Below the pieces are notes generated by a model, which was not told the DNA's origin, did no database searches, and saw only the letters and a list, made by a program, of their open reading frames with translations. From NCBI RefSeq assembly GCF_000243315.1, contig NZ_JH597768.1:160269-203366 (forward strand): a DNA stretch of 43,098 nt, written 5' to 3'. The DNA comes from Metallosphaera yellowstonensis MK1. GTDB taxonomy: Archaea; Thermoproteota; Thermoprotei_A; Sulfolobales; Sulfolobaceae. Shown one piece after another: positions 9,126 through 17,191 of this stretch (its first letter is position 1; every line of letters begins with the position of its first letter). A program made the position numbers and the translations under genes.

Positions 9126-10832
9126 TCACCTTACATAAACTATGTAGTGGTAGAGTTGTACTGCAATCCCCCACAGGAAGAGTAGTATTCCTAAATCCAT
9201 CCCTGCATAGGTTGCCTGCGGGCCTACGCTTGGCAACCTCCACATGATGGCGGTTTGGATCGCGGTAACTACGAGGATTACTGGGAGGGCGAATAGGGCT
9301 ATCGTCTTTCTGAACCTCAACTCCGAAGCCGAAATCGTGCCTGAGGCCATGGTGGGTTTACCCTTAATGAACGCCCTGGCCATCCTGAACACCATGAAAC
9401 CTGCCAGGACACCCAGAGGAACGGTGAACATCAGGTTGATCATAACTGGATGCATAAGTAACTCTCCGAAGCTGCCGGCAAATAGCAGAGAAACTACTGC
9501 TGTTCCCAAAATAGAGGTCGGCCCAATTTTTGGAACGGTCTCTTTGCTATTAAGAGACGGTAATGACTTTGTATCTTTTGATCTACCAGTCATTAATATT
9601 ATTAAACCAACAATAACGGCAGGTACGCCTAGCACCTCGATCTGCTGAGAAGTGGGGGCAGGAACTCCTGGAGCTAAATAGCCCCACACACTAAGTTCAA
9701 TGAGCGAGATCCAAGCTACAGTCATGACCCAGGTCCAGAACTTCCTGTTCTTGAGGAACATGTATTCGCTGTTCTCAAAGAAGGGCATGAGGATCACGAC
9801 TAGTAGTACAATAGTTAGGATGGAAAGTGCTTGGGCCGGACTCATGGCCTGGCCGTTAGGCAACTCGAAGTCCACGAACTTGTACAGGAACAGGAAGAAC
9901 CACGGGGGATAAGGCTGAGTGGACAGTGCGGCTGCTGTCCCAGGCTCTGGTGCTGGGTAAGGATTTATCACTATGGGTAGTCCGTTGATGTTGGCCAAGA
10001 GATCTGGCACAAAAAGTATTATGCCCCAGGTCATTAGGACTATTGAGGTCATATACACTACGTTCCTGGGCCACCATTCGTTGAATTTGGACCACTCTTC
10101 CTTAGTATAGAAGGCGGGAACTTTCGGCTTCTCCTTACTCGAGGGTGTCATCCCGTACCTCTCCGACATGAGGAAGTGAACCCCAAATAGTGCACCTATC
10201 AGGAACACCATGATGATGTGCCATCCGAGGAGTCTGTCGAAAAGCTCGGATCTAACCAGCGGATTGCTGGAGGTCGCGGCGTCTCCACCAGGACCGAAGA
10301 GCCAATTGGCTATCGTAGTGGCCCCAGGGAATCCGGTACCCACCAAGAGGCTCTCCCCTATATTAATTGCGTTAATTCCCAGGACATCACTTACTAGGCT
10401 GTACCCGAAGAATGAGGCACCCATAGTTAATGCAAGCAGAAGGACTCCAGTCACCCATTGAAGCTCCCTGGGTTTCTTGTAAGCACCTTTGTAGAAGTTC
10501 CTGAACATATGTATGTATGCAAGGATTATCATTATGTAGGCACCATAAAGGTGACTGAAGAGTATCACGGACCCGTAAGGAACAGAATTAATGATTGTTT
10601 GGGTCTGGGCGTATGGATTGGCAGGCATGTAATAGAGAAGCAAGAAGAGTCCCGTGATTACAGTGTAAATGAAGGCTCCTGTTACCATCGCACCTAACCA
10701 ATAAGAAATGTTGTACATATAGTCTGGCGTCTTGAAGAATGGAGCCTCCGTCACTCCCACTCTGTCCAGAATTTGGTCTATGAGCCCATTCCTCCTTCCT
10801 TCGTCCCTCTTCTCCTGTGCTGTCTCAGTCAT
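9126..10832 (-). CDS. soxC: Cytochrome b subunit of the quinol oxidase (SoxC)
   Basis: Cytochrome b homologue of 568 residues that carries two b/a-type hemes in the SoxABCD quinol oxidase. The two His pairs are visible in SHLYGAYIMIILAYIHMFRN and LLGWHIIMVFLIGALFGVHF. The Qo-site PEWY motif of bc1 complexes reads PPWF here (YPPWFFLFLYKF), so the Glu is absent. The protein fuses cytochrome b and subunit-IV-like parts and has a hydrophobic extension with further helices. It starts at ATG 10832 after a perfect GGAGGTGA site and overlaps soxB by 8 bp. Confidence 0.92.
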   Translation of the reverse strand: MTETAQEKRDEGRRNGLIDQILDRVGVTEAPFFKTPDYMYNISYWLGAMVTGAFIYTVITGLFLLLYYMPANPYAQTQTIINSVPYGSVILFSHLYGAYIMIILAYIHMFRNFYKGAYKKPRELQWVTGVLLLALTMGASFFGYSLVSDVLGINAINIGESLLVGTGFPGATTIANWLFGPGGDAATSSNPLVRSELFDRLLGWHIIMVFLIGALFGVHFLMSERYGMTPSSKEKPKVPAFYTKEEWSKFNEWWPRNVVYMTSIVLMTWGIILFVPDLLANINGLPIVINPYPAPEPGTAAALSTQPYPPWFFLFLYKFVDFELPNGQAMSPAQALSILTIVLLVVILMPFFENSEYMFLKNRKFWTWVMTVAWISLIELSVWGYLAPGVPAPTSQQIEVLGVPAVIVGLIILMTGRSKDTKSLPSLNSKETVPKIGPTSILGTAVVSLLFAGSFGELLMHPVMINLMFTVPLGVLAGFMVFRMARAFIKGKPTMASGTISASELRFRKTIALFALPVILVVTAIQTAIMWRLPSVGPQATYAGMDLGILLFLWGIAVQLYHYIVYVR

Positions 10833-12471
10833 TTAGTTCACCTCCTGTTTTCACACCTTTAGAAGGAGAAGCATTTAACGTGGCATTAAATTTAGGTTCG
10901 ACTCCTTTTACTTCCTGACCACCTTCACCCAACATTACTCCAATACTGGGGCCTGACACTGAAACTCCTACAGTTCTGGAGGTGGAGTACGTTAAGAACT
11001 CCACTAGGGCAGAACCTATGGCCATCACAATACCTGCTATTCCTACTTCTGCAAGCAGGGATATTGCTAAATTGTAAGGATAGAACACCGTAGGGTAAGC
11101 TATGACTCTCCTTAGCATGCCCATGTAACCTTCCACGCTCATGAGATACCCAACTGTAGCGAAAGGTATGGTCCATAGTAGGATACCGGCGTTTATCATC
11201 ATCGAAGTCTGCTTACTATAGTCGAAACCTGGCCTCACAGTTCTCAAGAGATCCAAGAACACTGCAGTGAATCCCATTAATATCAAGGTCCAAATGACCA
11301 GGTGGAAGTGGCCCACCACGTAGTAGGTATTGTGCACTATGGGATTAATGGGTAACATGGGTAGAGGAACCGCCTGAACTCCACCTAAAATGAAACCCAC
11401 AAGGGCCATGAGTGTGGCCATCCCTACAGGATCCCGGAAGTTATACCCCTTGCTCAGAAGAACCGTGAGTCCCAAGTTGAGAACTGTTAGACCTGAACCC
11501 GAAGCTAGAATCAACGTTGACAGATTTATCCAGAGCCTTACTAGAACTGGTATTGGAAAGGTTTGAAGGTGATGTACCCATATCAACATAGAGCCTATGG
11601 CGAGGAGGTATATGTTCCACCTGGCCCACTTCTCACTGAACAGTTCCCTACCTGCAAACTTAGGAACATAGTAGTAGAGCGCCCCAAAGAGCGGGAAAGG
11701 TACATAGTACACCACTGGGTGACCGTAGAACCAAAAGAGAACCAGCCAAAGGAGCGTATTGACAGGAACCGAAGCCAAGAAGTATAAGGAGTACCAAAGC
11801 TCTGCTGCAGTGAGGGCCGGAAGAGTCAAGGCTATTATCACAGCAAAAGCCACACCGTACGCAGCGAATATACCCAACTTCTGACCTCTGGGTTTCGTGG
11901 CGTATGCGTCACCGACAAGCACTATGGTAGCGATAGTTTGGGCCATGGAACTTAAGGCTAATGCGAGGTAAGCTATGCCTATCATTGCTCCTCTATACAG
12001 CAGGAAGGCGTGGAAATTCGAGTTGTCCTCTATTGCAAGGGGAGGGTACATGTACCACCCCATGTCTGGCCCGCCCAGGAGGGCGAATAAGAGCCCCAGG
12101 TTACTGATCCAAAACAGGGCAGACATCAGTCTTGTCCTTCTAATGGAGAGGCCATCCTTATACATGGAGTACGCTATTACCGCTATGGCAGCATTCGGTA
12201 CTAGGCCCAACATGGCAGACCAACCGTGGAGGGTTAAGAACGAGTAATAGGTTACACCAACCTGAGGGCTGTTTGCGGGATAGGTAAGGTAGGTTCTCAG
12301 ATTCATCGCAGCCATCCCAACTACAGCAAGCCAAGCTAAAGATCCCGCAAAGTATTGCCAGATAACTCCAGTAGTATTGGATGGAGAAAGTATTGCCTTA
12401 ACGTTCTTCCAGGAGAAAAATGACAAGTAACTTGTTACTTTGCTCAAAACAGTCCTAACGTTTACGCTCAT
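10825..12471 (-). CDS. soxB: Heme-copper oxidase subunit I (SoxB)
   Basis: Catalytic subunit of the aa3-type quinol oxidase, with 548 residues and about 12-14 helices. Ligands can be seen: low-spin heme His in LTLHGWSAMLG, the CuB His-Tyr pair in GHPVVYY, CuB histidines in WVHHLQTF, and the heme histidines in VVGHFHLVIW. It reduces O2 to water with quinol electrons and pumps protons. The start at 12471 follows a GGAGGTGG site; the gap to soxA is one base. The C-terminus extends past the last helix with a polar, glycine-rich tail. Confidence 0.95.
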   Translation of the reverse strand: MSVNVRTVLSKVTSYLSFFSWKNVKAILSPSNTTGVIWQYFAGSLAWLAVVGMAAMNLRTYLTYPANSPQVGVTYYSFLTLHGWSAMLGLVPNAAIAVIAYSMYKDGLSIRRTRLMSALFWISNLGLLFALLGGPDMGWYMYPPLAIEDNSNFHAFLLYRGAMIGIAYLALALSSMAQTIATIVLVGDAYATKPRGQKLGIFAAYGVAFAVIIALTLPALTAAELWYSLYFLASVPVNTLLWLVLFWFYGHPVVYYVPFPLFGALYYYVPKFAGRELFSEKWARWNIYLLAIGSMLIWVHHLQTFPIPVLVRLWINLSTLILASGSGLTVLNLGLTVLLSKGYNFRDPVGMATLMALVGFILGGVQAVPLPMLPINPIVHNTYYVVGHFHLVIWTLILMGFTAVFLDLLRTVRPGFDYSKQTSMMINAGILLWTIPFATVGYLMSVEGYMGMLRRVIAYPTVFYPYNLAISLLAEVGIAGIVMAIGSALVEFLTYSTSRTVGVSVSGPSIGVMLGEGGQEVKGVEPKFNATLNASPSKGVKTGGELND

Positions 12472-12472
12472 C

Positions 12473-13006
12473 TCAAACCACCTCCAAGGTCCCGGTCATA
12501 TACGAGAAACCGTAACCGGCATATTCAGGTTCCCTCCACGTATAGTTACCAGGTTGGCTGGGAGTGACGAAGTATACATAACTGGGTTCTCCTGGTATTG
12601 CGTTCACGTTGACCACACCGTCGGGCAATCTCATGAAGAATCCGGTTATGACCTGTGGTGAATTCAAAATGATTACGACTGGTTGGTTAGGTTGTACCAC
12701 TATCAAATTGGGTTGGAAGACATCTGAGAAGGTGCTGTTTTGGTAAGCGGTCATGTTGACAACGAGAACACCGTTTATTACCTCAGAAGTCCCGTTGGCA
12801 GGGGGATGTCTTTGAAAGTTAATCACTGCCTGTTGAGCGAATGGAGGAAGGCCTGAGAACAAGGGAAGTCCGTACCTTATACTGGTACTGGAACCGTTAG
12901 TCACCTCGACGACAGACCAAGAGAAGAACACCGCAACCATTATTAGCATTATTACGAACCAGGCTAACTCCGCGTTATGGAGAAACTTTTCCTTGAGGTC
13001 TCCCAA
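12473..13006 (-). CDS. soxA: Oxidase subunit II without CuA (SoxA)
   Basis: Subunit II of the quinol oxidase, with 177 residues: one N-terminal membrane anchor (about residues 14-33) and an external cupredoxin domain. The CuA site is lost. The segment that in cytochrome c oxidases reads C-x-E-x-C-G-x-x-H is EPEYAGYGFSYM here, and the preceding His position is Thr in SPQVITGFF. This fits a quinol rather than a cytochrome c oxidase. The start is TTG at 13006, with a GGGTG Shine-Dalgarno upstream and an in-frame stop two codons before it. It is the first gene of the leftward sox operon. Confidence 0.92.
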   Translation of the reverse strand: MGDLKEKFLHNAELAWFVIMLIMVAVFFSWSVVEVTNGSSTSIRYGLPLFSGLPPFAQQAVINFQRHPPANGTSEVINGVLVVNMTAYQNSTFSDVFQPNLIVVQPNQPVVIILNSPQVITGFFMRLPDGVVNVNAIPGEPSYVYFVTPSQPGNYTWREPEYAGYGFSYMTGTLEVV

Positions 13007-13284
13007 CCTTTAACACCCTTTTATCATTCTAAAATGTAGGAGGGACCCCCTTTTTAACTTTTCTATTTTAACTTAATTTAAGTTTAACTTGTTCACCTTT
13101 TTTGCTTATAAAAATAAGTTTAACTAAAACGTAAATATATTAAACATGGATCAAGATATAGTTGAGCTTATTAACTTTTTTTATTTAAAATTTAAACTTC
13201 TGAAGAACACTGTTATATCTGATAAGATCTATTATAACAAAATATTTAAACCTTCTTTGGCGTCTTAGTAGTATACGTGGGATT
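13007..13284. promoter_or_regulatory. Divergent soxA / soxL promoter region
   Basis: AT-rich region of 278 bp between the two sox transcription units. A TATA box (AATATTTAAA, 13241-13250) serves soxL with a leader of about 13 bases. On the other strand GTTAAAAAGG (about 13050-13060) fits soxA with a leader of about 23 bases that contains its Shine-Dalgarno. An 11-bp direct repeat (TAAGTTTAACT) occurs at 13079-13089 and 13115-13125, and a related inverted form lies at about 13065-13090. These are candidates for a shared regulator binding site. Confidence 0.55.
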
Positions 13285-14259
13285 ATGGGAAGGCACTTCG
13301 CCCTCAAGAGAGATGACTTAATCTTCGCTTTTCGCCTTCTAGGAAAGATGAGGGACCCCAAGACCAAGTTCAATGAAAGGAAGTTCGCCGAGAAGGGTAG
13401 AGACTACCTTTACAATTACGCAGAACAGAACGCCGGCCCCTTGAATCCTGGGAGGAGAATGTTTCTGAAGGGGGTTCTCATAGGAATAGGTGCTCTTGCC
13501 GTCGCCAGTGCAGTCCCCGTGGTCTCTTATCTTAACCAGCCCCCGGTGTATCTCAAGAACTTTCCTTGGATAATTATAGTTGATTCTGATGGAAATCCTG
13601 TGGAAGCTTCAAAACTTCCTGTAAATGATCCATCAATTTTACTATTTCAATACCCAATGGAAGGTGACATAACCTTCCTTCTAAATCTGGGCGACTCGAA
13701 CGATAGCCCAATAGCCATCCCACCAACTCAAGTAGTAATCCCTGAGGACGGGAGCACCTACACTTTCCCTGGAGGCGTAGGCCCAAATAAGTCCATTGTG
13801 GCTTATAGCGCCATATGTCAGCACTTAGGCTGTCAACCTCCGGAAATCCACTTCTATCCACCTAAATACTTGGCTCCAGGTGGACAAGTACCCAACTTCC
13901 TTCCAACAGTTGCCTATCAGGCTGCTGTGAGTGCTGGGGCTAGCTCAGTCATACACTGCGATTGTCACGGTTCGACCTACGATCCCACTAAGGGAGCCGC
14001 CGTGCTTACAGGTCCTACCCTAAGGCCCTTACCTTACGTTGAACTCTATTGGGATTCCAATACTGATTATCTATATGCTGTGGGCATGAACCTCAAGGCC
14101 CCTGTGATCATGGGTCAGCCGTCAGATCTTGCCAGCTTTGCTTATCTCTCGTCCTTCAATCCGCAGACCGGTTGTCCCAAGATGTTGTTGAGCAAAGGTC
14201 AGACTCCAACACAATGCTACTCAAGGCTTAATAATGAGGGAGATACCTTCAATTCATGA
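13285..14259 (+). CDS. soxL: Rieske iron-sulfur protein (SoxL type)
   Basis: Rieske [2Fe-2S] protein of 324 residues that accepts electrons from quinol beside the cytochrome b subunit. Cluster ligands are Cys178 and His180 in CQHLGC and Cys225 and His228 in CDCHGSTY; Cys183 and Cys227 form the usual disulfide. A twin-arginine type anchor, GRRMFLKG followed by a hydrophobic helix, lies at about residues 57-80, so the folded protein is probably exported by Tat and stays tethered. The first 55 residues are a charged cytoplasmic extension; a start at 13348 is also possible. It is transcribed away from soxABC and followed directly by small membrane genes. Confidence 0.92.
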   Translation: MGRHFALKRDDLIFAFRLLGKMRDPKTKFNERKFAEKGRDYLYNYAEQNAGPLNPGRRMFLKGVLIGIGALAVASAVPVVSYLNQPPVYLKNFPWIIIVDSDGNPVEASKLPVNDPSILLFQYPMEGDITFLLNLGDSNDSPIAIPPTQVVIPEDGSTYTFPGGVGPNKSIVAYSAICQHLGCQPPEIHFYPPKYLAPGGQVPNFLPTVAYQAAVSAGASSVIHCDCHGSTYDPTKGAAVLTGPTLRPLPYVELYWDSNTDYLYAVGMNLKAPVIMGQPSDLASFAYLSSFNPQTGCPKMLLSKGQTPTQCYSRLNNEGDTFNS

Positions 14260-14269
14260 GGTGTCACAG

Positions 14270-14377
14270 ATGACTAAATTAGGAATAATGATTCTTTCCC
14301 TCATATTCGGAGGGACTGCAGGGATAGCCATTTTCATTGCGGTGAATATGTTATGGAACTCGTCACCAATAAGGTGA
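14270..14377 (+). CDS. 35-residue single-helix membrane peptide
   Basis: Short open frame between soxL and the next membrane gene. It has an ATG seven bases after a GAGGTG Shine-Dalgarno that begins inside the soxL stop codon. It encodes MTKLGIMILS, then a hydrophobic segment to about residue 28, then WNSSPIR. The stop at 14375-14377 directly abuts the GTG start of the following gene. The tight spacing and good ribosome site argue that it is real. Small hydrophobic subunits (SoxD-like) are known in the Sulfolobus SoxABCD quinol oxidase, and this peptide is a candidate for such a role; homology is not shown. Confidence 0.6.
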   Translation: MTKLGIMILSLIFGGTAGIAIFIAVNMLWNSSPIR

Positions 14378-14572
14378 GTGGAAGTGAACGACAGAGCAAT
14401 AGTCCTAATAACTGCAGTGGGTGCTATATTCTTCTTAGTACTTTCAATCCCGCTGAACATATTCTCTGGGCTGCAACTGGGCGTGGGCAATGCCACTGAA
14501 CTAGCTGTGGCCCTATACATCATCCTTACCTCGGCCGTGTTCGTAATAGTGTTCAGAAAGTTCAGGGGATAA
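14378..14572 (+). CDS. Small two-helix membrane protein of the soxL operon
   Basis: Predicted 64-residue protein with two hydrophobic helices (about residues 8-28 and 38-58) and a basic end (FRKFRG). It starts at GTG 14378, immediately after the stop of the 35-residue peptide; a GTG two codons later (14384) is an alternative. Because it is co-transcribed with the Rieske gene, an accessory role in the oxidase is likely. I do not recognise a named family. Confidence 0.6.
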   Translation: MEVNDRAIVLITAVGAIFFLVLSIPLNIFSGLQLGVGNATELAVALYIILTSAVFVIVFRKFRG

Positions 14573-14637
14573 AGAGCTTATAAACCGATAAATAAAAAGT
14601 TTTTTATATAGTATCAATTTAGACATTACTGGTCAAG

Positions 14638-15051
14638 ATGAAGCTGGAGGAAACAGTCTACAGATTCATGGATCTGGTGGCAAAAAACAACTATGTCACT
14701 GGACTCTCAATTCTACAGCTTCTAACCCTAACTGCGCTCTATTCTGCTGGGATGGCCATACCTATTTTTAACCTGGGTTTACAGGGATCAGCAATAACTG
14801 CTCACATCTACGGAGCCATAACTGTGGCAGTCCTGAGTCTCCTGATCCTTGCCGCATCGTGGAGGACTAGTGACCTAAGGCTCAGGGTCTTAGCCCTCTT
14901 CAACTTCCTGTTCGTATTGATGGCAGCGTTTGAAGGCCTCTTCTACTTCGGCGGCTTCGTTGATCCGTCTTACGCTTTAGGCATGGGAATAGGGTTCATC
15001 GGTGCTCTCTTTAGCAATTCGGCCTTGCTATTCTATAGTATCTCGCATTGA
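14638..15051 (+). CDS. Four-helix membrane protein, paralog 1
   Basis: Predicted 137-residue membrane protein with four hydrophobic helices and a short charged N-terminus (MKLEETVYRFMDL). A TATA box (TTTTTTATATA, about 14598-14608) gives it its own promoter with a leader of about eight bases. It is similar in length, helix layout and several positions (HIYGAI against HISFAM after helix 2; EGLFYFGG against AGGLLFYS) to the next gene, so the two look like diverged tandem copies. A His at the start of helix 2 is shared. Their place between the sox genes and the DUF2173 pair suggests a respiratory role. Confidence 0.65.
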   Translation: MKLEETVYRFMDLVAKNNYVTGLSILQLLTLTALYSAGMAIPIFNLGLQGSAITAHIYGAITVAVLSLLILAASWRTSDLRLRVLALFNFLFVLMAAFEGLFYFGGFVDPSYALGMGIGFIGALFSNSALLFYSISH

Positions 15052-15103
15052 AATTATGCATAAAATTTTTTAAAACCATTTTTGATAATGTTATGGGTTA
15101 GTC

Positions 15104-15496
15104 ATGTCTATAATTAGCGTAGGACCTAAGTCTAAGGTTACAACATCACTTGCTATGGCCGAGACTGTGTTTTTAACAGGTGCGTTCATAGCAGGACTGG
15201 CAACACTGCTCTACGATAAGTTCCCTCTCCAGCAGAGTTGGCAGTCCTTCATCCTATCGCTTCACATAAGCTTCGCCATGCTCACAGCTTTCTTCGGAGT
15301 GGCTCTTTATACGGCAACATCTAGGGAGAGAAGGAGGGGTCTCGCCCTGTTGGGTATGGCTAACGCCATTTTCATAGGGATAGCAGCTGCTGGAGGTCTT
15401 CTCTTCTATAGTACTCTTGACTACGTATATTCGTACGTTATGGCGCTGGCTTTCGTGGGGGCATACGTAACTGCAGTATCATGCATATTTTACTAG
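15104..15496 (+). CDS. Four-helix membrane protein, paralog 2
   Basis: Predicted 130-residue protein with four hydrophobic helices and the same topology as the upstream gene, including a conserved His near helix 2 (LSLHISFAM) and a basic loop (SRERRRG) between helices 2 and 3. A TATA-like stretch (TTTTTTAAAA, about 15066-15075) precedes the ATG at 15104 with a leader of about eight bases. It has no recognised family name. Conserved histidines in helices could bind heme or a quinone, but this is only a possibility. Confidence 0.65.
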   Translation: MSIISVGPKSKVTTSLAMAETVFLTGAFIAGLATLLYDKFPLQQSWQSFILSLHISFAMLTAFFGVALYTATSRERRRGLALLGMANAIFIGIAAAGGLLFYSTLDYVYSYVMALAFVGAYVTAVSCIFY

Positions 15497-15605
15497 TTAA
15501 ATTATATCAACTATTTTTTGGAATTGATGTAAGAAGCGTAGTTTAACTCTGATAAATAAAGAAAGAAAATTTTAAAAGATTTTCTGCAGAAGATGACAAG
15601 AGAAC

Positions 15606-15908
15606 ATGGAATTTAATAAAGTTCCAGGACTGAAGGCGGTGTACTCGGTGAAGGGAGATGACTTAGTGAAGGTTTATGGCGAAGAGATTAACCTAGACAC
15701 TAAGAAGCTGGTCTCCTTCCTCAAGGAGAACGCTAAGATAGGAGAGGAGGAAGCGAGGAAACTAGACATGGGCACTCTCTTAGGGTTCGCAATGATCCTG
15801 GATAATCTGGGGGTAGCCTACATGGGGGGTTACGTAATGTTCGTTGATGCGGTGAAGACTAATTGGAACACTGTCTTAGATGCCTTCAAGGAGGTGTTGG
15901 TTAAATGA
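15606..15908 (+). CDS. DUF2173 (roadblock-like) protein
   Basis: Soluble protein of 100 residues. The order of segments (PGLKAVYSVKGDDLVKVYG, GTLLGFAMILDNLGVAYMGG, then FVDAVKTNWNTVLDAF) resembles DUF2173, a roadblock/longin-like fold common in sulfur- and iron-oxidising prokaryotes. It overlaps the following, homologous gene by four bases. A TATA box (AATTTTAAAAG, about 15568-15578) predicts a start near the ATG. A regulatory or scaffold role near the respiratory chain is inferred. Confidence 0.7.
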   Translation: MEFNKVPGLKAVYSVKGDDLVKVYGEEINLDTKKLVSFLKENAKIGEEEARKLDMGTLLGFAMILDNLGVAYMGGYVMFVDAVKTNWNTVLDAFKEVLVK

Positions 15909-16360
15909 AGATCAGGGGTTACATAGGACACGTTAGAGTAGACGATAATTGGAGGGTTGTGGAAAAGGTTAACGTTCCTGACCAATTGGTAGAGATACTG
16001 AAGTTTAACGTTGAGAAGGGTAATCAGGAGGCTAGAGAGCTAGGATTCTCCAAACTTAACGGGTTTGCCATGATGGGATCAGTTAAAAGTCTCACCTTTA
16101 TGAAAAATGAGGCTATTATGGTTGAGACTGAGAAGGCGGATTGGCAGGAACTCTTCGTCCACTATGTATATATGAAAGGCTGGTTGGCCCTAGGGATAAC
16201 GCTCGTTATACTATCAATGATACTCTACTATATGGCCTTCTTCACATCTTATCTGGATTACTTCGCTAATCTTCCAAGGTTGTATCTTCCAACCATCCTC
16301 CTGATCGTAGGCTTAATCATGATACCTTCGTCAAAGACCAAGTTTTCCTATAGGCTATGA
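15905..16360 (+). CDS. DUF2173-like domain fused to two membrane helices
   Basis: Protein of 151 residues. Residues 1-90 align with the upstream DUF2173 protein (NVEKGNQEARELGFSKLNGF against NAKIGEEEARKLDMGTLLGF, and a shared W in the C-terminal helix). Residues about 95-145 form two hydrophobic helices separated by a short loop, ending in a basic tail. The soluble domain is therefore anchored to the membrane. Start ATG 15905 overlaps the previous stop (ATGA). The two may form a heterodimer, one partner supplying the membrane anchor. Confidence 0.7.
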   Translation: MKIRGYIGHVRVDDNWRVVEKVNVPDQLVEILKFNVEKGNQEARELGFSKLNGFAMMGSVKSLTFMKNEAIMVETEKADWQELFVHYVYMKGWLALGITLVILSMILYYMAFFTSYLDYFANLPRLYLPTILLIVGLIMIPSSKTKFSYRL

Positions 16361-16579
16361 GATTTTTTACTCTAATCTACTTATTAGTATGGTCTTCTTA
16401 GGGATTGAAAGCCCTTCAACATTAGGGATAAAGTATCAGGATAGAACTTCAGTGATACGCCTTACTTAAAGCAAAGATCTTTATGGCCTCACCTTTCCCT
16501 ATAGCCCTGAATTGATGGTGATAACAGTGAACCGCCTGAAGAGGTACACTCAGTCCTCTAGGTCGGAGAGAGGCCAGCT
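16361..16579. other. Intergenic region without recognised gene
   Basis: The 219 bp separate the end of the DUF2173 pair from a convergent membrane gene. No protein-coding frame of note is visible. It contains a weak TATA-like element (ATCTTTATGG near 16470-16480) and a G+C-richer tail (16500-16580) with GTGATAA and CTGA words reminiscent of a C/D box RNA, but the boxes do not fit the canonical pattern. Confidence 0.3.
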
Positions 16580-17149
16580 CTATTGGTTACGTGTATCTGC
16601 CTTGAAATAATTTATCAGCTTAGACAGCTCGGCATAGGAGAACATACCTGCTGCAGTTACTGCCAATGAGAAAGGTATAACTCCTAGGATTATGTAGAGG
16701 ACAGTTGAGACAAGGAGTATTCCTGAGGCTATTTTCAACCCTTTAAGGTTGAACTGATTCGAAATTCGAAGTATTTCAAACGAGTATTCGAATATATAAC
16801 TTAGAACTAAAAGCAGGCCTATTAACGCAAGGATTGACGATATTTCTACCTGAAAACCCAACCTCGCAGTCACAGAGAATAATGTGTTAAGTATGTCTCC
16901 TACCACCAAAACATAGAAAAGGTTAACAGCTAGGCTATATTCTTGCCCCATATTTGAGAAGGATCTCCTATTCAGTAATCCGAACATCATGAGGAAGAGG
17001 AACGCCAAAAGGAGGGGAATCCCAGATAATAGTAAATCAGTACCGGCCTCGTAAGCTACGGCAAGGAATGTGGAATAAAGTACCAGAGAGAGCAGACCCC
17101 TTTTAAGTCCCTCGTATGTCCTTAAGTTTAGCTTAGGTTTTTTTGGCAT
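16580..17149 (-). CDS. Membrane protein, possibly DUF996 family
   Basis: Predicted 189-residue membrane protein with five to six hydrophobic helices and a basic N-terminus (MPKKPKLNLRTYEGLKRG). The layout recalls archaeal DUF996 proteins, but the match is from memory and weak. A TATA box (CTTTTTAAGAG, about 17170-17180 read leftward) gives a leaderless start at 17149. It lies downstream of citrate synthase on the same strand but has its own promoter. Confidence 0.6.
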   Translation of the reverse strand: MPKKPKLNLRTYEGLKRGLLSLVLYSTFLAVAYEAGTDLLLSGIPLLLAFLFLMMFGLLNRRSFSNMGQEYSLAVNLFYVLVVGDILNTLFSVTARLGFQVEISSILALIGLLLVLSYIFEYSFEILRISNQFNLKGLKIASGILLVSTVLYIILGVIPFSLAVTAAGMFSYAELSKLINYFKADTRNQ

Positions 17150-17191
17150 GATTAGAAAAGAGTCTATCTACTCTTAAAAAGGAAAAAGAAA

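Noticed and set aside
13146-13268. 40-codon open frame in the sox divergent promoter
   Set aside because: No ribosome site, AT-driven composition, and it overlaps the TATA box of soxL; probably chance.
16395-16415. AGGGATTGAAAG resembles the end of a CRISPR repeat
   Set aside because: Single occurrence without any repeat-spacer pattern around it.
16505-16560. Possible C/D box guide RNA
   Set aside because: GTGATAA and CTGA words occur, but the C box deviates, a second D box is not placed properly, and no terminal stem is visible.
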